A stretch of 64,000 nucleotides of DNA from Verrucomicrobiales bacterium (GTDB lineage Bacteria > Verrucomicrobiota > Verrucomicrobiia > Verrucomicrobiales > DEV007). The notes beneath the pieces were generated by a model. It was not told the DNA's origin and made no database searches. It saw only the letters and a list, made by a program, of their open reading frames with translations. Both the position numbers and the translations under genes were made by a program. Below, in pieces: positions 35,381-45,162 of this stretch. Position 1 is the first letter of the stretch. Each line of letters begins with the position of its first letter. The stretch is taken from NCBI GenBank assembly GCA_012960505.1, contig DUBC01000016.1, positions 273,627-337,626 of the forward strand, read 5' to 3'.

Positions 35381-37879
35381 ATGATGAATAATTTCACACC
35401 TCGAGCTCAGCAAGTTTTGGCATTAGCACGCAAAGAAGCTGATCGGTTCAACCACAATTATGTAGGAACTGAACATCTGTTACTTGGTCTAATCAAACTG
35501 GGTCAGGGAGTAGCTGTTAATGTTCTGCAGAAAATGAGCTTGGATCTCGAAACTGTTAGAATGGAGGTCGAGAAGCAAGTGGGATCTGGTCCAGAGACTA
35601 AGACTCCCGGCAACATTCCTTACACTCCTAGGGTTAAGAAAGTTTTGGCTCTTGCTGGGAAAGAAGCAAAGGCACTGAATCATTCCTATGTTGGCACTGA
35701 GCATATTCTCTTAGGGCTTCTTCGAGAAGGTGATGGAGTTGCGGCTAGGGTATTGAAAAACTTAGAAGTAGATATTGAACGGACTCGCAATGAAATCTTA
35801 AGAGAGTTGGATCCTAATTTTAGCCCTGGTGATTTGGGTGATGAAGATGAGGGGGTCTTTGAGGAAGCTGAAATTAGCGGTGGAGGCAAAGAAAGTAAGA
35901 CTCCAGCCTTACGAGCTTTTGGTAGAGACCTTACGGAGTTAGCTCAAAACAGTGAATTAGATCCTGTCATAGGACGTTTAGAAGAAATTGAAAGGGTAAT
36001 ACAGATCCTTTGTCGCCGAACAAAAAATAACCCGGTTCTGATAGGTGAAGCTGGAGTGGGAAAGACGGCTATTATTGAAGGTCTTGCACAAGAAATTGTT
36101 GCAGGCAATGTTCCTGAACTTTTACGCGACAAGCGAGTCATTACTCTTGATTTGGCATTAATGGTTGCTGGGACTAAGTATCGAGGACAGTTCGAGGAGA
36201 GAATTAAAGCAGTGATGGATGAGATCGTTCGGGCCAAGAATGTGATTCTTTTTATCGATGAATTGCACACGATCGTTGGAGCCGGTTCGGCTGAAGGGGC
36301 GATGGATGCTTCGAACATAATTAAGCCTGCATTGAGCCGTGGTGAGTTACAGTGTGTCGGCGCGACAACTCTAAATGAATATAGAAAATATATTGAAAAA
36401 GATGCAGCTTTGGAACGTCGTTTCCAGACAGTTAAGGTTGATGAGCCAAGCGTAAAGGATGCTATCAAAATATTGCAGGGACTGCAGCATAAGTATGAAC
36501 TGCATCATAAAGCTAAATATTCGGATGATGCGATTAATTCGGCAGTTACACTTTCAGAGCGTTATTTGACTGGAAGGTTTTTGCCTGACAAGGCCATTGA
36601 TATTATGGATGAGGCTGGAGCCAAGGCCCGTATTGGAGCGATGACACGCCCTCCTAAATTTAGGGAACTTGAAAATTCCATTGAAGAGATCCGAAAAGAA
36701 AAGGAAGAAGCGATAGGTGATCAGGAATATGAAAAGGCTGCCGCATTGCGTGATGAAGAAAAGCAAAAGAAAGCGCAGTTAGAGGAGATACTTGAAGAGT
36801 GGCTAGCTCAGAGTGAAGAGAAGATTATCGATGTTGATGAAGATGATATAATGTCTGTTGTCTCAAAATGGACTGGAATTCCTCTTCAACGGATGGAGGA
36901 GGCTGAGGCTGAGAAGTTATTGAGGATGGAGGATGATTTAAAACTTCATGTTATTGGACAGGATGAGGCAGTCACTGCAATTTCTAAGGCATTGAGGAGA
37001 TCCAGAGCTGATCTTAAGGATCCTAGGCGTCCGATAGGTTCATTTATTTTCCTTGGACCTACCGGTGTTGGTAAGACGTTTTTGGCGCGCAATTTGGCAG
37101 AGTTCATGTTCGGTGATCCTGATGCTCTTATACAAATTGATATGTCGGAGTACATGGAGAAATTTACTTCGAGTCGTTTAATTGGTTCGCCTCCAGGCTA
37201 TGTTGGATATGAGGAAGGTGGTCAACTTTCAGAAGCTGTTCGGAGACGCCCGTACTCGGTTGTTCTTTTTGATGAAATTGAAAAAGCCCATCCTGATGTT
37301 ATGCATCTTTTGTTGCAGATCCTTGAAGAAGGTACGGTGACCGATAGCCTTGGCCGTAAGGTGGATTTTAGAAATACCATCATCATTATGACGTCCAATG
37401 TCGGTGCTGAGTTGATTAAGAGGCAAACTTCCCTTGGATTTGGTGCGATGGATAACGAATCTGCAGATTATGATGGGATGAAAGAAAAGATACTTGAGCA
37501 ATCAAAAAAGATTTTCAAACCGGAGTTTCTTAACAGAATCGATGATCAAATTGTCTTCCACATGTTGGAAAAGAAGGATTTGGTTCAGATAGTTGATTTG
37601 GAAATTGCTAAAGTTTTTGATCGCCTCAAGAACCGCGACATCAATGTTAAGCTTGATAACAAGGCGAGAGACTTTCTAATTGAGGATGGCTATAATCCTG
37701 AGTATGGAGCGAGACCACTGAGACGTTCAGTGGAGAAACATTTAGAAGATCCATTAGCAGAGCATTTACTTCGTGGAGATGTTAAGAAAGGTGATCTTGT
37801 CACAGTGACTGTAGATAAGAAGGAAAAGCGCCTCAAATTTAAGGCTGAATCTGGTGAGCCAGTGGCGGAGAAGGCATAG
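35381..37879 (+). CDS. clpC: ClpC-type AAA+ unfoldase
   Basis: This 832-residue HSP100 protein has two N-terminal Clp_N repeats (FTPRAQQVLALARKEAD and YTPRVKKVLALAGKEAK), AAA-1 with Walker A GEAGVGKTA, a middle domain carrying a UVR motif (EEAIGDQEYEKAAALRDEE), and AAA-2 with Walker A GPTGVGKTF and SEYMEKFTSSRLIG. It delivers substrates, including arginine-phosphorylated proteins, to ClpP. The short M-domain identifies ClpC rather than ClpB. clpP is not in the window. Together with mcsA and mcsB it forms a protein quality-control operon. Confidence 0.96.
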   Translation: MMNNFTPRAQQVLALARKEADRFNHNYVGTEHLLLGLIKLGQGVAVNVLQKMSLDLETVRMEVEKQVGSGPETKTPGNIPYTPRVKKVLALAGKEAKALNHSYVGTEHILLGLLREGDGVAARVLKNLEVDIERTRNEILRELDPNFSPGDLGDEDEGVFEEAEISGGGKESKTPALRAFGRDLTELAQNSELDPVIGRLEEIERVIQILCRRTKNNPVLIGEAGVGKTAIIEGLAQEIVAGNVPELLRDKRVITLDLALMVAGTKYRGQFEERIKAVMDEIVRAKNVILFIDELHTIVGAGSAEGAMDASNIIKPALSRGELQCVGATTLNEYRKYIEKDAALERRFQTVKVDEPSVKDAIKILQGLQHKYELHHKAKYSDDAINSAVTLSERYLTGRFLPDKAIDIMDEAGAKARIGAMTRPPKFRELENSIEEIRKEKEEAIGDQEYEKAAALRDEEKQKKAQLEEILEEWLAQSEEKIIDVDEDDIMSVVSKWTGIPLQRMEEAEAEKLLRMEDDLKLHVIGQDEAVTAISKALRRSRADLKDPRRPIGSFIFLGPTGVGKTFLARNLAEFMFGDPDALIQIDMSEYMEKFTSSRLIGSPPGYVGYEEGGQLSEAVRRRPYSVVLFDEIEKAHPDVMHLLLQILEEGTVTDSLGRKVDFRNTIIIMTSNVGAELIKRQTSLGFGAMDNESADYDGMKEKILEQSKKIFKPEFLNRIDDQIVFHMLEKKDLVQIVDLEIAKVFDRLKNRDINVKLDNKARDFLIEDGYNPEYGARPLRRSVEKHLEDPLAEHLLRGDVKKGDLVTVTVDKKEKRLKFKAESGEPVAEKA

Positions 37880-37967
37880 TTTATATGTGACCTTTATTAC
37901 TGGTATTTTTATTTATAGTTAAAGTCCCTACCTGGGATGATAATATCATTGAACGTATTGGTTCGTA

Positions 37968-39230
37968 ATGCGCATAGGATTTGTTTCGACCCGGTTTCAT
38001 GGCACTGATGGAGTTTCGCTAGAGGCTTCTAAATGGGCAAAGGTTCTTGAAAAAGAGTTAGGTCATGAATGTTTCTGGTTCGCCGGAAAACTGGACACCC
38101 CTGAAAACTCTTCTAGCCTGTGCCCGGAGGCATTTTTTGAACATCCATCCGTCATCTCTTTGCAGGAGAAACTCTTCAGTGATTTAAATACCTGTTCAAA
38201 TGATCTTACTGATTCAGTGAATGTTCTTGAGACGGAAATTTATAATTCTTTAGAGAATTTTATCCGCGAATATTCAATTAATTTGATCATTCCACAGAAT
38301 GTTTTAGCTATCCCTATGCATGTTCCAATGGGGCTGGCTGTCACTAACATGGCATCGAAGGGATTGCCAATGATTGCACATCATCATGACTTTTATTGGG
38401 AAAGAGAACGTTTCTTAAAGGGTTGCGCTCAACATTACCTTGATTCTTCTTTTCCTCCTAAACTCACTGAGAAATTTCAGCATGTAGTAATCAATTCACA
38501 AGCTAAGGAGTCTCTTATGCAGAGATTGGGATTGGAATCTACAGTCATTCCTAATGTATTCGATTTTGAGAATCCTCCATCAAATTCGGATAATTATGGA
38601 GATGATTTTTGTGATCAGTTTAAAATAGAATCTGATGAAATCTTTGTTCTGCAGCCCACGAGAATAGTGCCCCGGAAAGGTATAGAATTATCTATTGAGT
38701 TATGCTCCAAGATTCAGAAATTGACTAAAAAGAAGATCTGTTTGGTGGTCTCGCACCTTGCCGGCGATGAGGGGATGGAGTATTATTACCAACTAGTTGA
38801 TCTGTCTGATAGATTAGGAGTTAAAGTCATCTGGGCAGGGGAACGTATCGGAGAATCTCGTGGATTAAATAGTTCTGGAGAAAAATTATATAAGCTATGG
38901 GATGTTTATCCTCATGCAGATTTTGTTACTTATCCGAGCCTTTATGAAGGCTTTGGTAATGCTCTGTTAGAAACTTTTTATTTCTCTAAGCCCGTTCTTG
39001 TGAATCGCTACCCTGTATTCAAGGATGATATTGAACCGTGTGGCTTCAAGGTAGTTAGTATGGACGGTGAAGTCACCAATGAGGTTGTATCCGAAACAAT
39101 GGCACTGATCTTGGATAAGGATCTTGCGCGACAGTGGACGCAATTGAATTACGATTTATGTATGGAGAAATTTTCCTATAAAGTTTTAAAGGATTCTCTT
39201 GGGAATATCCTAAATGAATTGATGATTTGA
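37968..39230 (+). CDS. GT4-family glycosyltransferase
   Basis: This 420-residue GT-B-fold enzyme opens with RIGFVSTRFHGTDGVSLEA, the UDP-sugar-transferase N-terminal loop. The C-terminal half contains LQPTRIVPRKGIELSIEL, a family 4 motif, and YPSLYEGFGNALLET, the E-x7-E pattern binding the donor nucleotide sugar. It resembles retaining transferases that build small glycosides or surface polysaccharides. The donor and acceptor are unknown. No signal peptide or transmembrane segment is seen. It is followed by a convergent lipoprotein gene. Confidence 0.85.
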   Translation: MRIGFVSTRFHGTDGVSLEASKWAKVLEKELGHECFWFAGKLDTPENSSSLCPEAFFEHPSVISLQEKLFSDLNTCSNDLTDSVNVLETEIYNSLENFIREYSINLIIPQNVLAIPMHVPMGLAVTNMASKGLPMIAHHHDFYWERERFLKGCAQHYLDSSFPPKLTEKFQHVVINSQAKESLMQRLGLESTVIPNVFDFENPPSNSDNYGDDFCDQFKIESDEIFVLQPTRIVPRKGIELSIELCSKIQKLTKKKICLVVSHLAGDEGMEYYYQLVDLSDRLGVKVIWAGERIGESRGLNSSGEKLYKLWDVYPHADFVTYPSLYEGFGNALLETFYFSKPVLVNRYPVFKDDIEPCGFKVVSMDGEVTNEVVSETMALILDKDLARQWTQLNYDLCMEKFSYKVLKDSLGNILNELMI

Positions 39231-39244
39231 AATAACTGACTGGG

Positions 39245-39877
39245 CTAAGCTTTGTCTTTTGGTATTGCCTCAGGTATTGCCTCAGGTACTGCCTCAGGTA
39301 CTGCCTCAGGTACTGCCTCAGGTACTGCCTCAGGTACTGCCTCAGGTACTGCCTCAGGTACTGCCTCAGGTACTGCCTCAGGTACTGCCTCAGGTACTTT
39401 CTTTGTGGCTACCTTAGGTGTAGGTGATTTCATTTCAGTTTCATCGCCCCGGTGACGAATAATGATTTCACTAGGATGACCATTGGAAAGGGATTTCAAA
39501 CTCATGTTAAGATTGTTGTCATGAGCAATAGCCCAAAGTAATTGGCGTCTGGTTATGCCTATGCTATCTATCGAAACTAAGGGAATTTCCTTGGGCTTCT
39601 TAATGAAGTTGTAGGAGAGTCCTGTCAGTGGTGCATTTTTGAAGATTTCCTCTAATGGCACTTCGTTATAATAAACTCTCACTGGTGCATCCATCCATTT
39701 ATTGTAAGGGGCATGCCAACTAAATAGGAAATCAGCAGGAACTGCAGCCTTGGATTCAACGAGACCTGCCTTTGGTTTTGGGTTAAAAATTGAACAACTA
39801 CTCAAAGCGATAGGGATTAATATAAGAAGGATCGCTCTAAAGATTGGCACAAAGAGGTTATTTTTTTGAATAAACAT
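39245..39877 (-). CDS. Lipoprotein with C-terminal PEAV/PEAI tandem repeats
   Basis: This 210-residue protein has a lipobox-like leader: ILLILIPIALSSCSIF, with Cys as the lipidation site. The middle part has SIDSIGITRRQLLWAIAHDN, reminiscent of secretin/STN-domain sequences (EVPLEEIFKNAPLTGLSYNF), so a small periplasmic domain of that kind is possible. The tail is 11 copies of Pro-Glu-Ala-Val/Ile and ends in PKDKA, a rigid Pro-rich acidic stalk. I do not recognise a named family. It is probably an envelope-anchored protein. Confidence 0.7.
   Translation of the reverse strand: MFIQKNNLFVPIFRAILLILIPIALSSCSIFNPKPKAGLVESKAAVPADFLFSWHAPYNKWMDAPVRVYYNEVPLEEIFKNAPLTGLSYNFIKKPKEIPLVSIDSIGITRRQLLWAIAHDNNLNMSLKSLSNGHPSEIIIRHRGDETEMKSPTPKVATKKVPEAVPEAVPEAVPEAVPEAVPEAVPEAVPEAVPEAVPEAIPEAIPKDKA
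39261..39392. repeat. 12-bp tandem repeat, 11 units, inside the lipoprotein gene
   Basis: On the + strand the unit GGTACTGCCTCA repeats nine times exactly from 39285, preceded by two GGTATTGCCTCA units from 39261. Units are in frame and encode the PEAV/PEAI tail. Near-perfect identity suggests recent slippage and a variable-number locus. Confidence 0.95.
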
Positions 39878-39959
39878 TTTATAGGGGAATGAATAATATA
39901 GTGCAAAACGTATAGTTGCGACTTAAAATTTCGAAATTACAGGAATCCCGTAATCTTAC

Positions 39960-39998
39960 AATAATTCCTCGAAATTCTTTAATTTCGTAAGAATTATT
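39960..39998. promoter_or_regulatory. Long hairpin upstream of cysS, possible attenuator
   Basis: AATAATTC (39960-39967) pairs with GAATTATT (39991-39998), and inside it CGAAATT (39970-39976) pairs with AATTTCG (39981-39987) around a CTTT loop. It is followed by TTTTCTT. A separate 12-base palindrome AATTTCGAAATT (39927-39938) could pair with either inner arm, so two alternative folds exist. It lies between divergent genes, 77 bases before the cysS ATG. Confidence 0.5.
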
Positions 39999-40075
39999 TT
40001 CTTATAATGCTGCCTCTCCTTGAAATTCAGTCAAGCCCGTGGAACGATTCGATTTTCCTTCTATAAGACCCATTA

Positions 40076-41515
40076 ATGAAAAGACTCCATCTGCATGATA
40101 CCCTTTCGAGGAATCGATGTGAAATTTTCCCTGAGGACGGGGAAAAGTTTAGATTTTATTGCTGCGGGCCTACCGTTTATGGGCCGGCCCACATTGGGAA
40201 CTTCAGGGCATTTCTTGTTCAGGATCTTTTCCGTAGAGTCATAGAGCTTTCTGGTATCAAAACATTACATGTTAGAAACATTACTGACGTGGATGATAAG
40301 ACGATCCGGGAGGCTCAGAAGTCTGAACTGTCTTTGGTGGAGTTTACGGCCGGATGGACCGAACGATTTCATCAGGATGCCAAGCAATTGAACATGTTGG
40401 ATCCGCACATTGAGCCGAGCGCAGTGCAACATATTCCTGAACAAATTCAACTCATTGAGAAATTAATAGATAATGGTAATGCCTATCCATCGGAAGATGG
40501 TTCAGTTTATTTTTCAGTAAAATCATATTCAAATTACGGAAAGCTTACTCGTATTGATCAACGTGATCTTATGGCGGGAGCCGGAGAGACTGCTAATGAT
40601 GCAGATGAATACGAGAAGGACCATGTTTGTGATTTTGTTTTGTGGAAAGCTAGGAAACCTGAGGATGGAGATAATTACTGGGACAGTCCTTGGGGCTCTG
40701 GTCGACCTGGGTGGCACTTGGAATGCAGTGCAATGGGAATGAAATATTTAGGAGAAACCTTCGATCTTCATGCTGGAGGCGTGGATTTATGTTTTCCTCA
40801 TCATGAAAATGAAATTGCGCAGAGTGAGGCATCTACTGGCAAAAAATTTGCCCTTCACTGGTTTCATAATGAACATCTGATGGTTGATGGCAGCAAGATG
40901 AGTAAGAGTTTAGGTAATTTGCATACCCTTGAAGATATTCATGACCGAGGTTTTTCTGCAGCTGAGCTGAGGTACTCTTTGCTGTCTGGCTCTTATCGGA
41001 CAAAAATTAATTTTAGCTTTGATAGAATGAATGAGGCTAGGATCAATCTTAAACGGATTGCCAATCTTGTTCAAAATCTTGGTGCTGATTTACCTTCATA
41101 TGAAGAGTTATGTGAGCGTGCCACTTTCGAAAGTATGAACTTAGGCTCATTTGAATCCAGCTGGGATGCTTTGCTAGAGGATTTGAATGCACCGGCTGCT
41201 CTTGGTGAATTATTTGTTGCGATTAAACCTTTGGAAAAAGAACTGGCTGAGGGCAATGTGCCGGAAGATACTAAAAAAGCGAACCTACATGGTTTGGCTC
41301 TTTTAGTTCATGCGTTTGGTTGGGTTTTACCAGAACTTGAATCGGAACAGTCATCCCTAGATGTCCCTGACCATGTTAAGGATTTGGCAGAAAGAAGATG
41401 GATTGCTAAACAGGAGAAAGATTGGGCCGAATCTGATCGCTTGAGAGACGCAGTCATTGGCGAAGGCTGGGTAATTAAAGATTCTAAGGACGGTTATGAA
41501 TTAGAACCCTCTTAG
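40076..41515 (+). CDS. cysS: Cysteinyl-tRNA synthetase
   Basis: This 479-residue class I synthetase has [18 protein letters not shown] (zinc-binding Cys and HIGN), the [11 protein letters not shown] loop, HLECSAMG and [12 protein letters not shown] zinc ligands, and a C-terminal DALR-type helical domain. Length and order are normal. It charges tRNA-Cys. A palindrome and a hairpin in the leader hint at regulation before the start codon. The next gene is convergent, 3 bases after the stop. Confidence 0.96.
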   Translation: MKRLHLHDTLSRNRCEIFPEDGEKFRFYCCGPTVYGPAHIGNFRAFLVQDLFRRVIELSGIKTLHVRNITDVDDKTIREAQKSELSLVEFTAGWTERFHQDAKQLNMLDPHIEPSAVQHIPEQIQLIEKLIDNGNAYPSEDGSVYFSVKSYSNYGKLTRIDQRDLMAGAGETANDADEYEKDHVCDFVLWKARKPEDGDNYWDSPWGSGRPGWHLECSAMGMKYLGETFDLHAGGVDLCFPHHENEIAQSEASTGKKFALHWFHNEHLMVDGSKMSKSLGNLHTLEDIHDRGFSAAELRYSLLSGSYRTKINFSFDRMNEARINLKRIANLVQNLGADLPSYEELCERATFESMNLGSFESSWDALLEDLNAPAALGELFVAIKPLEKELAEGNVPEDTKKANLHGLALLVHAFGWVLPELESEQSSLDVPDHVKDLAERRWIAKQEKDWAESDRLRDAVIGEGWVIKDSKDGYELEPS

Positions 41516-41518
41516 AAA

Positions 41519-42916
41519 TTAATTGGTTACTGTTATAACTGTGCGGCGATAACTTGTTAGGCTAGGTGAGCCATTATCTTCGGCTATAAGAATTAGGTGG
41601 ATTTTGTTTGCCGATGCGGTGGTCTTCTTATTGGACAAAGTGACGCTAGTTTCTATCCCTTCCGAATGACTAAGATTAATGGAATGGCGATAATTTCCTG
41701 CTTCGTGGTAAATCATCCAACGATAGGAAATGTTATCATTATCTGGATCATGGCTTTGTTCTGCTGAAAATTTGACCGTGCTTCCCGGATCCGCATCTAA
41801 ATATAAAACCTCCTTTGATTGGTTCCCGTTTAGTATAACTATTGGGTTATGATTTACTTTTGAATATTCCTTAGTAATGCACCAGTCCAACCGAGCAGCA
41901 AAGTCGTGCTGAAAAGCTTTCCTCCAGCGCCATATAGTGGCCTGATCTGATGTGTAATGGTTATCATTGATTTTGATAGTGTCTCTTGAATAGTGATTAT
42001 TGGTCCATATTGGTCGTGTCTCTGCATAGGACTTATAAAGTACGTACCGTCCGCCCCATCCTCCAAAGCTTGGGCTGACTGACCAACCCAATCCATTTTC
42101 GATGAGACCTAGAAATGAAGGCGTGTCTCCTTCCATGATGTAGGCGACTTTGGGATAAAGCTTACCTAGAGGGCCATGATTCTCTATGATGTTTTCTTTG
42201 AGCCAAGGATTGTCTACCAAGTCAAAATGTTGCATGGGGCCGTTCTTGTAGTGGCGGTCTCCTGATATTCCGGTCCAGGTTGCTCGATGATATTCTTTCC
42301 AGCTATTACTCGGAATGACGATATACGAGAGACTGGGAAATTCTTTCCTGATCCATTTGCCAGCATCATCCTGATCGGAAATGGTGTAAACTCGGAGCCT
42401 TGATAAGAGTTCTTTCATCTGTCTTTCAGATTTCTCTTTACTGGCGTCATGGAGTGCCTGTGCCAGGGTATTTGCTCCTCCTCAGACACTGACCCATAGA
42501 GGTCTAGGGTCATTTTTATTAGCAGCTTCAATGATAAGTTTTGAACCTGCGGTGCTTTTTCCTGTCCCGACCGACTCCATGCCGTATCCTGATTGGCCAC
42601 TCACTGTCAGTTCTAACAGATTGTCGGGTTTTGGATATTTTTTGGAATGAATTAGTAAATTACTTCTTACTTTTGAATATGCACTGATTTGCCTTCGGAT
42701 CAGATCTTCTCGCGTTTTTGAGCGTAAGTGCTGTGAGGTGGTCGCAATTAAGCCTTCCACATCATATTCGTTGGAGTAGACAAGAAAACGAACCAGAGAT
42801 TCTTCATCGTCTGGTTCGTTGGAAATATCAGTAAGTACTATGACCCTTTCTCTGGCATTACCCAAGGAAAGGATTGATGCACCTAAAAGAACAAAACAAA
42901 GGATTCTATATTTCAA
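41519..42916 (-). pseudogene. DUF1593 (nucleoside-hydrolase-like) gene interrupted by an in-frame TGA
   Basis: Two frames, 42482-42916 and 41519-42418, lie in the same phase and make one protein of about 465 codons. The N-terminal part RVIVLTDISNEPDDEESLVR has the Asp-rich nucleoside-hydrolase-like loop. The C-terminal part contains a DUF1593 C-terminal beta domain (SHDPDNDNISYRWMIYHEAG). The TGA at 42484-42482 stands between LWVSV and GGANTLAQAL, where relatives usually have Trp (WxWGGANT). A single G-to-A change of TGG explains it. The leader is a signal peptide, and the start is a TTG that overlaps the stop of the upstream gene. Either a recent pseudogene or a sequence error. Confidence 0.75.
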
Positions 42917-43314
42917 TCAATGAAGTTGTTTTCTTTGAGTTTTTTTTCAGTTTTGTACTCTCTTCTGATAATTGAGACTATTAGAATGCCTCCTCCGATT
43001 AGTAGCATTGTGACAGTGAGTTTTAGATAGAGGCTTGCATCGATTGCATTACCATTACTCCATAATTGGGCTAGTGATAATATTACCCATACAATTATGG
43101 TCCCTATTGCAACACCACCGGCAAGGCGCAGATCTCCTATTAAGTGTTCATTGCTTATCAGAGAGCAGAAAAATATTGCACCTCCAATTAGTAAGAAGCT
43201 AAAACTAATCTTCGTATAGATTTCAGCTGTAAGGGGTTCTCCCCAGAGCTGTGCAAGAGAAAGGGCAATCCATATTGCTAATAATGATGTAAACGCAATA
43301 GAAGATCTCTTCAT
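42913..43314 (-). CDS. Small membrane protein with internal duplication
   Basis: This 133-residue protein has four predicted transmembrane segments. The two halves are similar: IWIALSLAQLWGEPL...LLIGGAIFFCSLI and VWVILSLAQLWSNGN...LLIGGGILIVSII, each a pair of helices with the shared LSLAQLW and LLIGG motifs. I recognise no family. Its stop overlaps the start of the DUF1593 gene, and it follows the DUF4177-like gene directly, so the three are probably co-transcribed. Confidence 0.7.
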   Translation of the reverse strand: MKRSSIAFTSLLAIWIALSLAQLWGEPLTAEIYTKISFSFLLIGGAIFFCSLISNEHLIGDLRLAGGVAIGTIIVWVILSLAQLWSNGNAIDASLYLKLTVTMLLIGGGILIVSIIRREYKTEKKLKENNFID

Positions 43315-43526
43315 TACTTATCTCTTTCCATAATGATGACAAGTGCTTCTCTTTTAAAGAATAACAGCATACGGCGTTGATCTTTGTCCATGGTAACGAC
43401 TCTCCATCCTTCAGCTGCATTTGTGTTTAAGAATTCAGTTAGTTTAACTGGATCTACTTTTGATTGACCAAGGAGAAGAGATCCCAGCATTCCTTCCTGA
43501 TATATTACTGCTTTATATTCTTTCAT
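43314..43526 (-). CDS. Small DUF4177-like protein
   Basis: The ATG at 43526 gives 70 residues; a TTG six codons further upstream is possible. The sequence KEYKAVIYQEG, then LTEFLNTNAAEGWRVVTMDKD and LLFFKRE, written here in parts, matches the DUF4177 pattern of an alpha/beta fold with an AEGW turn. The function is unknown. It overlaps the start of the membrane protein by one base. Confidence 0.7.
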   Translation of the reverse strand: MKEYKAVIYQEGMLGSLLLGQSKVDPVKLTEFLNTNAAEGWRVVTMDKDQRRMLLFFKREALVIIMERDK

Positions 43527-43621
43527 TGAATTAAGTTTATTCAATTAAGCTATGAGCACAATTATAAAAATTTTTCTATTTTATAGTTTAAATGAATTTA
43601 TGACATTAAATGATATAAAAA

Positions 43622-43680
43622 GCGGAATAGGTGAGATTTGAACCGACGGTAGGATATACTCCTATACTTGATCCTTTAGC
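43622..43680 (-). pseudogene. 3' fragment of a tRNA-Ser gene
   Basis: Read on the minus strand, this holds GCTAAAGGATC (anticodon-like GCT and 3' anticodon arm), a long variable arm with a perfect TAGGA/TCCTA stem, a T arm GTCGG-TTCAAAT-CTCAC with one broken pair, and an acceptor 3' strand. No 5' half follows; ten bases later the DUF1501 coding sequence ends. About three quarters of the bases align with the intact tRNA-Ser(CGA) at 48186-48277. The anticodon-like bases and variable arm suggest it came from a different Ser isoacceptor (GCU). A possible integration scar. Confidence 0.65.
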
Positions 43681-43689
43681 GATCGAAAT

Positions 43690-45162
43690 TCATCCTATCA
43701 CTTCGCTAATCACATTCCCTTCGACATTTGTAAGTCGCCGCTCGATGCCGTTGTGGTAAAACGTCAACTGCTCGTGATCGAGGCCGAGCAGGTGCAGGAT
43801 GGTCGCGTTGAAATCGTAGAGCGGATGGACGTCATGGATGGCTTCGCGTCCGAGTTCGTCCGTGAGTCCGTGGCTCACGCCAGGTTTCACGCCTGCCCCG
43901 GTCATCCAACAGGTGAACCCATCGGGGTTGTGGTCGCGCCCTTTTGCGCCCTTCTGGAACATAGGCATGCGCCCGAATTCGGTGCACCACACGACTAGGG
44001 TTTCTTCGAGTAAACCACGGTCTCGCAAGTCTTTGATGAGTGCTGCGGCCGGTTGATCGAGGATCTCGGCATGCACATCATATTGTTTCTTGAGGTCTTT
44101 GTGTCCGTCCCAATTAAGTTGTCCGCCGCTGGCGTAGGCTCCGTTGAATAGTTGCACAAAGCGTACGCCGCTTTCGATCAATCGTCGCGCGAGAATACAG
44201 TTCTTTGCAAAGCCTGCCTTGATTGGATTCGAAGCATTGTCCGCACCGTAGCTTTTCAGGACGTGAGCAGGCTCTGAACTTAGATCACCGATTTGCGGAA
44301 CGCTGAGTTGCATTCGCGCTGCAAGTTCATAGCTGGCAATGCGGGCAGCGAGCTTGCCATCACCCGGATGCTTTTCGAGATGACGGACATTCATTTGTTG
44401 CAGGAGCGAACGCGCGGCTTGATTTTGGTCAGTCGTGATTCCGGCTGGTGGAGTCAGATGTCGAACTGGTTTGGAAGCACTGAATGGCGTTCCTTGAAAC
44501 TCTGCCGGAAGGAATCCGGGTCCCCAGTTGTTGACACTGGCTTGCGGGATTCCTCGAGGATCGGGGATCGATACGAAGGCCGGTAGATTCTGATTTTCAC
44601 TGCCTAGTGCATAACTGACCCAGCCGCCCATGCTTGGGAAACCATCCTGAACGAAGCCAGTCGAGAGAAAATTCTCTGCGGGTCCGTGGGTGTTTGATTT
44701 GCTGGTGAGCGAGTGGATAAAAGCGATATCATCCGTCAGTTCCGCGAGGTGTGGGATCATCTCCGAGACCATCTTGCCGGTCTGCCCCCGCGGTCGGAAT
44801 TCGTACTGTGGCTTTGCCAGATTGCCTGAGGGGCCCTGAAAAGTCACCGCCGGCCCGCCAGCTAGAGGTTTGCCGTCTTGTTTGATTAACTCTGGTTTAT
44901 AATCCCAGGTCTCTAGTTGGCTAACGGCTCCCGGACAGAAAATCACGAGCACGTTCTTTGCCTTGGGCGCGAAGTGAGGCGCGCGCGCGGCGTAGGGTTG
45001 CGAGGGATCGATGACTGGGCGTCTTCCTGCGAGCAACCCTTCGCGCCCAAGCAAACTCGTCAGCGCGATCGAACTTAATGCAGTCGCACTGTTGCTTAGG
45101 AATGCGCCACGGTTCAATAGTTGCTGCCCGCTTGGGGACAAATGTTCGGCGTCGTGTTTCAT
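43690..45162 (-). CDS. DUF1501 secreted protein
   Basis: This 490-residue protein is of the alkaline-phosphatase-like DUF1501 superfamily, characteristic of planctomycetes and Verrucomicrobia. The N-terminal region [20 protein letters not shown] looks like a Tat-type or secretory leader without the strict [26 protein letters not shown], here in part, and [21 protein letters not shown] contain the conserved Cys/Thr and metal-like His/Asp residues. It is always found next to DUF1549/DUF1553 proteins, as here, and the pair is thought to process sulfated polysaccharides or act on the cell surface; the biochemical role is not known. The segment is clearly richer in G+C than the core on either side. 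Confidence 0.9.
   Translation of the reverse strand: MKHDAEHLSPSGQQLLNRGAFLSNSATALSSIALTSLLGREGLLAGRRPVIDPSQPYAARAPHFAPKAKNVLVIFCPGAVSQLETWDYKPELIKQDGKPLAGGPAVTFQGPSGNLAKPQYEFRPRGQTGKMVSEMIPHLAELTDDIAFIHSLTSKSNTHGPAENFLSTGFVQDGFPSMGGWVSYALGSENQNLPAFVSIPDPRGIPQASVNNWGPGFLPAEFQGTPFSASKPVRHLTPPAGITTDQNQAARSLLQQMNVRHLEKHPGDGKLAARIASYELAARMQLSVPQIGDLSSEPAHVLKSYGADNASNPIKAGFAKNCILARRLIESGVRFVQLFNGAYASGGQLNWDGHKDLKKQYDVHAEILDQPAAALIKDLRDRGLLEETLVVWCTEFGRMPMFQKGAKGRDHNPDGFTCWMTGAGVKPGVSHGLTDELGREAIHDVHPLYDFNATILHLLGLDHEQLTFYHNGIERRLTNVEGNVISEVIG

Noticed and set aside
39252..39455. Plus-strand ORF of IASG/TASG repeats
   Set aside because: It is the complement of the in-frame PEAV repeat. The minus-strand gene has a lipoprotein signal and a normal N-terminal domain.
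42482..42484. TGA recoded as Trp or selenocysteine
   Set aside because: TGA ends many intact genes here, for example the topoisomerase and DUF1501 genes. Trp is expected rather than Cys, and no selenocysteine element is seen. Mutation or error is simpler.
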